The notes: a model not told the origin generated them from the letters alone. Positions 34,956 to 45,128 are shown, counted from the first letter of the stretch. The stretch: 64,000 nt of DNA from Apodemus sylvaticus (GCF_947179515.1 NC_067482.1:74797811-74861810), one strand, 5' to 3'. Numbers and translations: made by a program.

Positions 34956-36735
34956 ATGTGAATCACATGTGCAAAGGCCCAAGTGACAGCCATAGTAACA
35001 AGGTCCTGGGAGAGGGGCTACCTATCAGAGGCTAGCCTACCAGGGACTGAGCAGTGTTGATGAGTATGGGGAGGACCAGGCCTCCAAGGAGACAGAGGAG
35101 CTCAATCTGATCCCAGGGTGGCTGAATGGAATATGAGCACCAGGCCAGCTTCTGAATACGAGTGCCAGAGCTGTGGCCTTCACCTGCACAGACAATTAGA
35201 TCTGGGAAGCCTAGTGACAGGTGTCAAACTAGGGGGAATAAGACTCCAGGCTAGGCCACATCAAGGGTGGGTTGTCCTGCTTGGATAGGAAGATTTGATA
35301 ACGCCTCTGTGGTAAATGGCCAGCTGACCCTGGCCTCTTACTTTCCTCAGGTGCTGTTGGGGGCCGCAGTCGTGAGGCCCTTTCCTTTCTCTTCCCACTC
35401 CCTTCCTGTGGGGAGTCACCTGCTCTCTGCTGCCTCATGGTCTCTGTGGATTGACCATGAACTAAGTCTGGGAGTTTTGTTTTTCTTTCTGTTTATTCTT
35501 GGCCCCGGGGAAGGCAAACTGCTTCTGGACCCCTCTCTGCTGGCTGTTTTGAAAGCGTGGACCTCAGCAGGTTTCCTGGTTTCTAGCCTTAAGGCCACTG
35601 AGGAAGCAGCAAGAGTTTTGATGAGCAGATGAGTGGAGAGCAGACTTAGTGCTGCTCTTAAGGCCTCGGGGGTGCTCTGTAAACTGCTGATTTCTCGACT
35701 CACGCTGTGTTGAAATAAAACCTGGAGTAAAGCAAGGACAGGCTCAGTGTCAGAAGACACTAAGACTCTCCCCTAAGCAGTGATGGTCTGGCGTGCCCAC
35801 CAACAGCATCCTGAGAACAGCTGGCCCTGCAAGCAGATGCTGGTAGACTGTGAGGGAGCCCTTGGTGCACTTGTTGACCCATGGCAGTCGTGCTTTTAAA
35901 CACCAGAGCCTCCATGTCAGGTTGTTCACGAGTGAGCTCTACAGAAGGTGAAGAGACAGGCTCAAAGGGCTTATATTGCTAGCTTGGGTTCATCTCCTCC
36001 ATGGTCGTGTTGGCCAGGCCCTGTTCTTTATGGGCTTACAACCCAGTCCAGGGACCTCAGAGCCCCCATAACTGAATGTCTTGTTTGGCTTCCAGGGTGA
36101 CAGCACCTCAGAGGACCACCAGAATCTTTATGTCTTATGTTGGGACAGTGAGGTCACCAGGGTTGGGGACAGCGATGAGCAGTGGACCCAGGGAAGCCCT
36201 GGTGGGCTTGGGCATGAGATGTGTGTAGCTGTGGATGACGCCAGTTTCGTCTCTCAGACTCGTACTTTAGTTTCCTCAGCATTAAGGGGGGCACGGTTGT
36301 TACAGTCTCTTCCTGTGATGTGTCAGTGAAGGTCAGATCGGCCCTTCATGACTTGTAGTCAGCAGAATAGATAACCAGCACCCTTGAGATAGTCACAAAA
36401 TGGGAACCAGTCCCTAAGACCAAGAAGACCAGAAGTGAGACTGAGACACAGGGTGACAGGAAAAAGTGACCAGTGACCACTGCTGCCCCAGGGAGCTTCT
36501 GTTCCCTGATTGGTGGTTCCTGCCCTCTGGGCAGGGCTCCTTTGGGCCAGGGGTGGCCAGCTTCAAGCAAGAAAGCCTTTCCTTCCTATCTTCTTCCTGT
36601 GCACATCCAAGTGCCCAAAGCTGTGGAGACACCCCCAACCCCCATACTGTGGACCGCTCCATGAAGGTTTCAGTTGTAATTAGGACTCCTGAAGAACATG
36701 CTGCAGTTCTGAACTCCTTGGAGACACTTCTGATT

Positions 36736-36766
<31 letters not shown>

Positions 36767-37525
36767 GAAACTGCTTTGGGCACGACAGGGAAGGAGCCTG
36801 CTAGTTTGAGAAGACCCAGAATGAAGGCCCGGTTTGGCCCAGAGCATGTATAGTTTGGCTAAACATTTGTGCTTTCTGTGTTTTGTCTCCGTCTGTGGGA
36901 GAGGGACAGAATTTAGGCCATCTTGGGAACTTTGCATGTGAAGTGTTGAGAGAGGCCTGGGACATGGTTCACCCTTGTCAGGGTGCAGCCATTCCCACGG
37001 CTGTGGTTCTTTGTCCTTTCTAGTGCTTTGTTACCACAGCTCAGGAGACCGGGGACATGGGAGGAGTGGGATCTTAGGTGGTGACTTCCTTGCTATCTGG
37101 CTTCCCAAACCTCACTTCATCTCAGTGGTCCCTAGCAAGATAACCTCAGGCCTCTGATTTGGATGCCCAAAGTCCCACCGAGAGTTAAGAGGTTGGTGTC
37201 ACAGGGACCCTGCCCCCCTAAACAAGGACTGGATGGTGTGTCCTCTTTGTGAAAGTAGAGATGACTTGTGACCATGCAGTCAGAGTCAAGAAGACACATG
37301 GCTGGCATCATCGTATTGAGTGTTTTGTTACTTCACCCTAGCAGCATGTTTGTAACACGGTGTGTACTGTGCCCGGAGACTGTCAAGTTCTCACTTACAC
37401 ACACAAGGACAGAGCTAAGAGCTTTGTGGTATTCAGAGAGCATGAGGAGCTGGACCAAGTGCAGGGGTCTAGGAACCATCTTGGAGGCAGTATGGTGCAG
37501 ACAGAGGTCTGCCAAGAAATGGGGT
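34956..37525. other. Intronic sequence without recognised genes
   Basis: The frames at 35267-35632 (+) and 35416-35760 (-) resemble no known protein. A weak forward MIR piece is at about 36235-36310. Confidence 0.45.
36736..36760 (+). repeat. A25 homopolymer
   Basis: Twenty-five A follow CTTCTGATT. It could be a retroposed RNA tail, but no target-site duplication or recognisable mRNA was found upstream. Confidence 0.9.
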
Positions 37526-37529
37526 AGTA

Positions 37530-37925
37530 TATTAAATACTGTTCTCCTGCTAGGAAGACACCATAACCAAGGCAACTTATAAAAGGAAGCATTTAATTGG
37601 GGGGGAGGGCGTTGCCTACAGTTTCAGAGGGTGAGTCCACGATCATCATGGCAAGGAATGTAACAAGCTGGCAGGCGGGCATGGCTCTGGAACAATAGCT
37701 GAGAGCTTGTATCCTGATCTGTGGACCAGATGCAGAAACAGAGAGGGTACAAACACAAGCCTGGGCCTGGCATGGCCTTTTGGCATCTCAAAGCCCAACC
37801 CCAGTGACACACCCCCTCCAACAAGGCTACACCTCCTAATCCTTCTTCCTAAACAGTCTATCCACTGGGAACCAAACATTCAAAAATCTGACCCTATGGG
37901 AGCCGTCCTCATTCAAACCGCCACA
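37530..37925 (-). mobile_element. MaLR LTR (MT/ORR1 group), reverse orientation
   Basis: GACACCATAACCAAGGCAAC, AAAAGGAAGCATTTAATTGG, CCAACAAGGCTACACCTCC and CTCATTCAAACCGCCACA are reversed MaLR landmarks. Confidence 0.7.
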
Positions 37926-37929
37926 GGTA

Positions 37930-38855
37930 ATGTAAGGGCAGAGGGTGCCAGGCAGGGCACAACCTTTGTAGAGGTCTGGCTGGCCTGAATATGGCAAGAG
38001 GCATGGTCCAGGGTGGTACCAGTCCTCAGGAGGGAGAGGGGGGACCACATACAGTGTTAGAATCTAAGTATGCAGGCTGGAGTCCCGCCTTTCAGTCTCT
38101 GAGCCTCTAGGGACTTGGTCCCAGGTAGGAGGGTGAGCCCCACCTGGTGGCCTGGGCCATGGACCAGGACAGGGTGATGATTTCATTCTGAACAAGTAGG
38201 TAAAACTGACTTTGAAGTCCCTTCCAGCTGTCACACTCCAGCTCCTCGGAAGCCCCGTGGGATAGCAGACTATATGAAATATAAATCAATAGGTTAAGAC
38301 CACACTTGTCTCCTGTCCAGCGTGGCTCTGTCACTCTGCCTGCCTCCTCTGTGTTTGGAGGATCATCTCTGACTTGGGCAGACCATGGGCTGACGGGAGA
38401 AAATCGCTTTGTTCAGAGAGAGAGGGAGAGCCAATCTTGCCTCCGTTGACAAGGCTCTGCTTTTCTCTTTAATCATCCCTGCTTCTCCGCTATGTGCTGT
38501 CCCAGCTCCCCAACACCCCCACTCTCCTATCTCCCCGCTCTAATCATCAGGGAAAAAACAGATACTTGATCAGTCAGCCTCATGGGACCTGGTGCCTGGA
38601 AAGTTCTGCTCTTGATGAGGAAGGAGCAGAGCGGTGAACATGGCCAGTGTGGTAACCCAAATTAAGGAGGCTAAGGGCTTCTACCAGAACTGAGGGTGTC
38701 CAGGCTCACCTCCCAGGGTTCCCATGACAACGGGACTGTTAGGTGTTGGTAATATGGACTGGCAGTGAATGAAATGGAATTTGATGTACATGAGAATCCA
38801 GCCGCTAGCAGAGTAATTGCAGATCAATCTCTGTCTCCCCCCGGGCTGCCTGACC

Positions 38856-38858
<3 letters not shown>
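37930..38858. other. Intronic sequence without recognised genes
   Basis: No coding signal was seen. An X-box-like word GTTCCCATGACAAC is at 38719-38732. Confidence 0.5.
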
Positions 38859-38895
<37 letters not shown>

Positions 38896-38950
38896 CTCCT
38901 CCTCCTCCTCCTCCTCCCCCCTCTCTCTCTCCTCTCCCTCTCTTTCTCTT
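38859..38950 (+). repeat. (TC)n-(TCC)n pyrimidine tract
   Basis: About 34 bp of pure TC, about 25 bp of TCC/CCT, then further CT-rich sequence. It lies about 1.0 kb upstream of the Sorcs2 exon on the sense strand. Confidence 0.95.
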
Positions 38951-39110
38951 CTAAGCATGGGTTTTGAAAAATATTCGAGTGCTTTGAAACACATTAATTT
39001 CCATTTTTCCGAGAAGTTGTATTTTCTTTCCTCCTGCTTTGTCATGCCTCCCCCACCTGTCTTGAGTAGTTTAACAAATAAAAGTGTCAGCTGGTGATTT
39101 ATAGACCCCT
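38951..39110. promoter_or_regulatory. Candidate conserved block
   Basis: GAAACACATTAATTTCCATT, AAATATTCGAGTGC and AACAAATAAAAGTGTCAGC. Non-repetitive and AT-rich, adjacent to the pyrimidine tract. Inference only. Confidence 0.25.
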
Positions 39111-39222
39111 CTGGCTGTCACCCTCACCTCCCAACCCCTGTCATCGCTCTGGAGTCCAGGACAAGGAATGACAGCACAGCCTCAGGGGCAACTTCCATGA
39201 GTTGCAGGGGATGTGTTGACAC

Positions 39223-39270
39223 ACTGACGCACGGACACACTGACGTACTGACGCACTGACGCACTGACGT
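39223..39270. repeat. 8-bp tandem repeat of ACTGACGC/ACTGACGT
   Basis: Six exact 8-bp units (39223, 39231, 39239, 39247, 39255, 39263), five of them containing TGACG, the CRE/AP-1-family half-site. CpG-containing and located about 700 bp upstream of the Sorcs2 exon. Confidence 0.95.
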
Positions 39271-39309
39271 ACAGCCCTGTCCCCAGAAGCTTGCCAAATA
39301 CACGTGCTG

Positions 39310-39650
39310 CTTACTTTGCTTACTTTCTTCATTGCATTGGCAAAATACCTGGCAGAAGAAACGCACCAGACGAAGGGTTTGTTTTGTCTCACCGTCTGAG
39401 GGTACAGTCCATCTCGGTGGGGAAGGTATGGCGGCGGGCACAGCAGCAGGGGCATAGGAAGCCAGACTGCACTGCTGATGGTCAGCGCACTTTCTTCTTT
39501 GTATTGAGCCCAGGGCCCAGCCTATGGCGTGGTACCATGACCTCAAGGCCTGCCCACCTCATTTAGCCCAATCTAGACAACTTCCTGTAGACACACTCAG
39601 AGACTTGTCTCCTAGGCGACTAGAGATCCTGTACAGTTGCAGTGTTGACT
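39310..39650 (-). mobile_element. Rodent MaLR-type LTR, reverse orientation
   Basis: GGCAAAATACCTGGCAGAAG, GTCTGAGGGTACAGTCCATC, TCGGTGGGGAAGGTATGGCG and GAGACTTGTCTCCTAGGCGA match the same LTR layout as at 25430-25795. It ends only about 310 bp before the Sorcs2 exon. Confidence 0.6.
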
Positions 39651-39963
39651 ATCAGGGTGTGCCTAGTGGGATCAGAGCCTGGCTGAGTATTTGGCCACCA
39701 TTTGGGACTATCTTAGGCTGGGTTTAGTGATTCCCACAGAGTGGTAGTTAATTGGTGACTCTCATGGGTTGGGATGTCTTCAGAGTCATTCTAAAGAGAA
39801 AAGGGGAGTTTCCAAAGAAGAAACTAGGCCCAAGTCTCAGCGTTATGATACTCAGGCAGCGGGGTTTGAACGACCCCAAGCTCCGGGAAAGTATCACTGT
39901 CTCCCTCTCTCAAAACCTTAAAACCAGCTGATGTCTACATTTTCCTTTCTGTTGACACCACAG

Positions 39964-40031
39964 GTCATCTTGATCCTGACCAAGTACTACCATGCAGACA
40001 TGGGGAAGGTTCTGGAAAGTTCTCTGTGGAG
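39964..40031 (+). CDS. Sorcs2: Sorcs2 exon (probably exon 2), 68 nt
   Basis: SorCS2 is a type I membrane sorting receptor of the VPS10p-domain (sortilin) family. It acts at the plasma membrane and in endosomes and is known for proneurotrophin binding and neuronal roles. Translation from the first base gives VILILTKYYHADMGK followed by VLESSLW, and the last two bases AG begin an Arg codon completed by the next exon. This matches SorCS2 just after the propeptide region, at the start of the ten-bladed VPS10p beta-propeller. The exon has an AG acceptor (CACCACAG, ending 39963) with a pyrimidine tract, and a near-ideal donor GTAAGT at 40032-40037. It starts in phase 0 and is 68 nt long, so skipping it would shift the frame. 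It is too short for an ORF-based search, and neighbouring exons are outside the window. The match was made by eye from memory of the protein. Confidence 0.93.
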
Positions 40032-40140
40032 GTAAGTCAGCCTGCTGGGTTTTTCTCTTCTCACACCTGAGTGTCATCATCTCCCAGCTTCCTGGCTGAG
40101 GCTGCAGTCCTACCCAGGAAAGCGGCCCCTGCCCACTAGC

Positions 40141-40167
40141 GGGGCTGGGGTGGGGGTGGGGGTGGGC
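40141..40167 (+). repeat. G-run cluster (G-quadruplex type)
   Basis: Five G runs of 3-5 bases separated by one or two bases, about 110 nt after the Sorcs2 donor, on the sense strand. Confidence 0.85.
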
Positions 40168-40648
40168 TTCAATTCTCTGTGGCTAGAAAGGCATAATGGA
40201 GATGTTGAGAGCGGATTAGGAGTTTCGTCATGGGGACAAAGGGCGCTGGCAGATGGACAACCGTTTGGAAAGCTCCTCTTCTCCCGCTTCTTTTCTGCTG
40301 TTGTTTCCTCCTGCCTCTTTCTGCCTCCTCCCCGGAGGAGGAGGCCGGCAGCGTGAATCCAGGTCACTGCACAATATCCCTGGCTCTGCTCTGGGCTCTA
40401 TAGGCAGCTCCCAAGTCCCCCAAAGCTCAGGCTGGCCTCATTGTTGGGGTATTTTGCTTTCTTTCCGGCTTAGCCAAAGAACTGTAAATAAATAACCCAC
40501 CCAGGCGGGATATCTCTTTATATGTGAAACATGAATTGGACCCAAGGACAGCAGCCCGTCTTTGATGTCTGAGAGGAGGGAGGAGGAAGAGATTGGTGGC
40601 CATTCTCATTCTCCGTTCTGCTCGGAGCATGAGGGCCTCTTCGGCTCT

Positions 40649-40680
40649 GGGGGTGGGGGTGGGGGTGGGGGTGGGGGGGT
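40649..40680 (+). repeat. (GGGGGT)n G-quadruplex-type repeat
   Basis: Five G5-7 runs separated by single T, on the sense strand, about 620 nt after the Sorcs2 donor. Confidence 0.95.
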
Positions 40681-40796
40681 GGTATCTTTCCTCCCATGGG
40701 AATTTCACCCCCGCCAGTCATTCTCCGTGTGGATCATTTTGTCTTCTCTGTATGTTTTTCCAGTAGTGATTAATTCATTTCAATTTGGGTTTGAAA

Positions 40797-41005
40797 AATA
40801 CCTGCCGGTTGGGACCGTTTGTTCGTTTGAGATAGGGTCTCATTCTGTCTCCCAGATTAGCCTGGAAACTTATCACGCAGTTTCCTGCCTCTGTCTCCAG
40901 TGTGCTGGACCAGGCCGGCGCCCACATCGGAATGACTCGCAGGCTGAGCCAACTGCACCTCCGAGTCATAGGGATTCTCTTTAGTTTTGGCTTTGCTCCT
41001 GTTGG
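40797..41005 (-). mobile_element. Old B1/PB1-type SINE, reverse orientation
   Basis: GTTTGAGATAGGGTCTCATTC, AGATTAGCCTGGAAACTTATC and GCCTCTGTCTCCAGTGTGCTG are the reversed 7SL-derived B1 landmarks; diverged. Confidence 0.7.
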
Positions 41006-41347
41006 TGGGATTTAACATCCCGCCTTTCTTATCTCTGTGGCATGCTGGGGAAGTGTTCAGAAGGTGCCTGCAGGTGGACTTTTCTTGATGACAGTGTTCT
41101 TTGGGGGCCAAACTTCCCAGGTCACTGTGATATTTAAGCCCCTTGTGTTTTTGTTATTGCTTTCCCTAACCTTTCTGGGCCAGCTCCCTTAGCCGGGAAC
41201 TCATCTCCTGACAATCCTGAAAAGAGTGGTCAGACACGGGCTGTGTTCTTGTGCGGAGGGTCAGCTCTGACACTCTTGTTTATCTTACTGCTCTGGCCCT
41301 TGAGGAGGGGGAACATGGCTACAGAATGAAGGCAGGCATTAAATTCC

Positions 41348-41552
41348 AGTGGTGGATTGGCCGGGTGGCTCAGTGGGTAAAGGTATTTGCCAGTAAGCCT
41401 GACGACCCGGGTTCAATCCCCAGAACCTGCACAGAGGAAGAGAACTGATTCCTGCACGTTGTCCTCTGACTTCCACACATGCGCCACACGCAGCACACAG
41501 ATCTACATGTATACATATGTAAGATGCACACATGAATAAAACATAAAATCCT
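41348..41552 (+). mobile_element. B3-type (B2-family) SINE
   Basis: An A-box-like GGTGGCTCAGTGGGTAAAGG and a B-box-like GGGTTCAATCCCC form the tRNA-derived head, followed by TTCCTGCACGTTGTCCTCTG and an A-rich end with AATAAAACATAAAA. Confidence 0.85.
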
Positions 41553-41559
41553 AGCAGGG

Positions 41560-42355
41560 CTTAGCTTCACTAGAAGTTTGGCTTAGGGGCATCACCTGGG
41601 GACGGCAAGGGCACAGGGACACACACGGTCACCTTCCTGGTCTGCTGACGGTCTCTTGTGCTGCCACATGAACGGAGTTGGCCGTCATTCTTCATGTGCA
41701 GTAAACAAAAAATCCTCAGCTACCCCAGACTTCAGACAGCAATTGGGCTTCTGTTACCCACCCCCTCAGACACCTTCCCTAGAGCTTTCCAGAATGCTTC
41801 CTCCGCTCGGAGTGGTTTTTCAGCCTGGCTAAAGGAGCAGGAAGTGGGACTCTCTGGAATGGAGTCTGGTGTTTGGGTAGCGAGCTGCTTCACTGAGGCA
41901 CTCGGGCTTTTGCAAGGTGCTGCTTACTTTGGGACTAAATGAAAAAAATAGATGAATGAAAAAGAAATGAAAAAGGAAATATGAGTTCTCTGAGGAACTG
42001 TGGAAGTGCACTTATGTCAGATAAAAGGAAGCCTTAGAGTCCAGAGGGGGCATGACCAGACCGAGCTGCAGCATGTGGGGAGAGGGGGAAGGGAAGGGAG
42101 AGGCAAGAAAGGGGTGTAGCAGCCTGGAGATCCAAAGGTACAAAGGGACTGAGGGATTGTGGGAAGAACCTGGAGGCCAGCATCTGCTTTGATGGGTTAA
42201 ATAGGCAGCATGGCCGTTGGCCCTGGGTTTGAGACCGAACTGGGAACTCATGGGGATATGGAGGACAGAGAAGGGTAGGACTCCTGAGTGACAGGCTCTG
42301 ATTTCTTCAGAAGTACCTAGGGAGCCCCAGAGGCCAAACTACCCCGTTAGAGCCC
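41560..42355. other. Intronic sequence without recognised genes
   Basis: Nothing recognised beyond chance frames. Confidence 0.5.
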
Positions 42356-42359
42356 TGTG

Positions 42360-42420
42360 CCTGGGTAGCCTTTCTTCACAGAGCCTCAGTTTCCTCATCT
42401 GTCTGAGATGGGCCAAATGG
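42360..42420 (+). repeat. MIR fragment
   Basis: CACAGAGCCTCAGTTTCCTC then ATCTGTCTGAGATGGGCC. Confidence 0.65.
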
Positions 42421-42464
42421 AGGAGAGGGAGGTGAAGGGATGGAAAGAGGCAGCTCACAAAACA

Positions 42465-42620
42465 TCCTGAGCACGGTACGTCTAAATTTGGATTTCCCCC
42501 AAAGCGAAGCAACAGATCTTAATTTTTCTCATCTCGTCACTGTCTCTCCACCCAGACGCTTCCTCGGCTCGATTAAAAATGCATTCAGAAGCATTAGTCA
42601 TTTCCAGAAACTTCCCCCAT
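42465..42620. promoter_or_regulatory. Candidate conserved block
   Basis: CTAAATTTGGATTTCC, CGATTAAAAATGCATTCAG and AAGCATTAGTCATTTCC in a non-repetitive context. Regulatory role inferred from appearance only. Confidence 0.25.
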
Positions 42621-42960
42621 CTCTCCGCTGCTGCAGTGACTTTCTGGGTTTCTGTTATGCTTTTTCTGTGCTGATGTGCTTGCACAGACCTAACAGTCTG
42701 AGAAGATTTGAGCTCAAGTTTTGCATTCCTTTCTCTTTTGCTCATAAACCAGGCTTCCATTCTGCACAGAGTTCTGAGGACTGTGCAACCATTACTTTCC
42801 TGGATACTTATGGGCCTTCGAGCTGATTCTTGCAGGCCTTGGCCATGCCCATGGTGCTGTGAAAAAGCAGGGCCTGTCCTTCCTGTTCTCACTCTTTTTC
42901 TTGGAATGACTTTGGTGGCCTTAAGTGAAGTGACATAGGATCTGATGGAGCTCCTATATA

Positions 42961-43172
42961 GGGAGGGTCCAGTGCTTCCAGTTCCCACCTAGGGAGGGTC
43001 CGGTGCTCCCAGTTCCCACCTGGGGAGGGTCCAGTGCTTCCAGTTCCCACCTAAGGAGGGTCTGGTGCTCCCAGTTTCCACCTGGGGAGGGTCCAGTGCT
43101 CCCAGTTCCCTCCTGGGGAGGGTCTGGTGTTCACAGTTCCCACCCAGGGGAGGGTCTAGTGCTCACAGCACT
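42961..43172. repeat. 31-bp minisatellite, about 7 units
   Basis: Units begin GGAGGGTCCAGTGCTTCCAG and continue TTCCCACCTAG. The period is 31 bp (first unit 42961, second 42992). The last two units are more decayed. Confidence 0.95.
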
Positions 43173-44030
43173 AGTATGACATTTGTCAGTATCCCAGCAT
43201 CCTTTTGCTTCCTGGCGAGGGAGGGACAGTTTCCATGCTGTTCCGGTCATATTTTCTCTTTGGAATGTCATCTGCTCTTGTCTTGCTCCCCACACTGGGA
43301 CAGGGCGAGGGGCACCGAGAGGCTGAGAGCATGCTATTTGTGCTTTCCTGGGTGCTGCCTACGTGCTGTCTGCATTTGAGGCCCATGGAATGCGTGGTTC
43401 AGGTGCCAATGTCTGGGGAACACATATTAAGCAGGCTTATTAAATACACACTTATTGAATGCACACTGATCCTCCCAAGAATTCTCCTGTGTAATCTCAA
43501 TAAATACATTTTTAATGACAGGTCTGGTATTTACATTCTGGGAATGGCTCTAGGAGATCGAAGCTGAATGCATTTTTAATTGTTCTGTGTTTAGCGGGCC
43601 TCTCCCTCATGGCTTCCTTGACCATCATCACCAGCACCTTCTCTCTGCATCTCCTGCCAGACTTGAATCCTGCAAACAGTACAATGGGTTGGGAGAGACA
43701 TCCCTGCCTTAGGATGTGCTGACTGGCACCAGGGAATTGAAGTCTCCTGTCTCCTCCTTCCCTGAGATCACAGGGCTTGGCTAAGGCTTCCTCAAGCCAG
43801 AGTTGGTATAGTCTGTCCTTAAACCTCTGGGCACAGTGGCTACAATGTTATTGGAACAAATGACCACAACTGGGGAGCTTAAAAAAACATCCGGGGCTCT
43901 CACAGTCCTGGATGTCCAGGGTTCAAACCGTGGTGTTACAGGCCGGTGTTTCCCTGAAGACTGGGAAGGGAGGCCCATCATGTCCCTGCCAGTCCCCGGT
44001 GGCTGAGGCACTGAGTTCTTGCTGCTTCAT
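43173..44030. other. Intronic sequence without recognised genes
   Basis: It includes an AT-rich stretch at 43420-43580 (CTTATTAAATACACACTTATTG) that may be an old repeat. Confidence 0.45.
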
Positions 44031-44034
44031 GTTG

Positions 44035-44415
44035 ATATGTATGTGGGTGCACATGTGTGCAGGTGCATATGTCCAGAGCTGCACTGCACAGGTGCACACG
44101 CATGTGGGCACACTACAGGTGCACGTGCACACATGCCTGTGGAAGCCAAAGGTCAGTCCTCGGTGCCGTCCCTTTGGAGACATTCCTTTTGATTGTCGTC
44201 TTGTTTTTAAGGCAGAATCTCTCACTGGCCTGGAGCTGGCCCAGTGGGCTAGGCCGGCTGATCAGCAAACACCAGGCTCCTCCTGTCTACCTCCCCAGCT
44301 CTAGAATAGTGTACCCCAATGTCTGCATTTTTTAACGTGGGTTCCAGGCATTGAATTTGGGTTCTCCCATTTGCACAGTGAACACTTTACCAGCTGAGTT
44401 ATAGAGTCAGCCCTC
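44035..44415 (-). mobile_element. B4-type SINE, reverse orientation
   Basis: The order on the plus strand is GTGGAAGCCAAAGGTCAGTC, GGCAGAATCTCTCACTGGCC, TGGGTTCCAGGCATTGAATT and ACTTTACCAGCTGAGTTATAG, that is B1-like plus ID-like halves of a reversed B4. The upstream alternating GTGCACATGTGTGC stretch is part of it. Confidence 0.7.
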
Positions 44416-44424
44416 TGCCTCCAC

Positions 44425-45016
44425 CCCCATGTGACTGTCTCACTGCGTGTTCCTTCTAAAGACAATGGCTGCTGGATTTAGGGTCTGATCAGATGATTTG
44501 AGACATCGCATCTTAAGAATCTTAACTGAGCCACCTCTGTAAAGACCCCTAGTAATTCACGGGGTTCAGGGCATGAACATCTCTTTGAAGGAGCTGCCAC
44601 TCAGCCCCTGGCATGCTCCAGCATTAAGCTCTGGGGGTGCCATTGGTGTTGGGTTTCCCAAATGGCCACTGGTTCTTGCCCTGTCCTCTGCTCCCCAACC
44701 ACATTCTTTTTGTCCCTCTTCATCCACAGCTAGATCCTGGCTGCCCTCCTCAGCTGGCTACTGTGTCTCCACCCACCCTTTCCCAGAAGTCCCAGGGACT
44801 TGACAAACACACAGCGCGGTGCTGCGGATGGACTCAGTCCCTCCTCACTGCTCACACCTGCCATTCCAACCCTCCACCGAAACCCCTGATGGCCCAGATG
44901 TGGAGGCTGGCAGGCAGAGCTGGAGCCACCATGGGGGTCTGAGGGTACGGGTGCCCCTGGTCTCCGGGGGTTTTGTGTGATATTTGTATCCACTCTGTAA
45001 TAGAGCTGTAACATGA
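44425..45016. other. Intronic sequence without recognised genes
   Basis: The frame at 44637-44942 (+) is not recognised. The segment ends in a candidate polyadenylation site listed next. Confidence 0.4.
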
Positions 45017-45052
45017 AATAAAGAGAAATTTCCAGCACAGTGCTGTGTGTCT
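45017..45052 (+). terminator. Candidate polyadenylation signal on the Sorcs2 strand
   Basis: AATAAA at 45017-45022 is followed after 15 nt by a GT-rich stretch (CAGTGCTGTGTGTC, 45036-45049), and preceded by TGTAT and TGTAA words. The arrangement is that of a real cleavage site rather than a stray hexamer, but use is not shown. Confidence 0.3.
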
Positions 45053-45103
45053 ATCACCCTCCTCTCTGGGAGAGTATTCTCAGGCCCATCCATGCTCCTG
45101 GAG

Positions 45104-45128
45104 CCCCCACCCCCAACCCCCACCCCCA
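45104..45128 (-). repeat. C-run cluster (G-quadruplex type on minus strand)
   Basis: Four C5 runs separated by A or AA. Confidence 0.9.

Larger units (their letters stand above)
1..39963 (+). other. Sorcs2: Sorcs2 intron 1, 3' portion (partial)
   Basis: This stretch lies upstream of a confidently recognised Sorcs2 exon and ends in a good acceptor: a pyrimidine-rich stretch (39940-39953) followed by CACCACAG at 39956-39963. No other SorCS2 coding segment was seen in it; the GC-rich signal-peptide exon 1 is absent and must lie to the left. The intron is filled with simple repeats and interspersed repeats annotated separately. Calling it intron 1 rests on my recollection that this peptide follows directly after the exon-1-encoded N-terminus of SorCS2. 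Confidence 0.8.

Noticed and set aside
36460..36760. Possible retroposed mRNA ending at the A25 run
   Set aside because: No target-site duplication and no recognisable coding remnant upstream.
41350..41425. tRNA-like sequence with A-box and B-box
   Set aside because: It is the tRNA-derived head of a B3-type SINE, not an intact tRNA gene.
42482..42988. 168-codon minus-strand frame
   Set aside because: It overlaps AT-rich unique sequence and the start of the 31-bp minisatellite; no protein similarity recognised.
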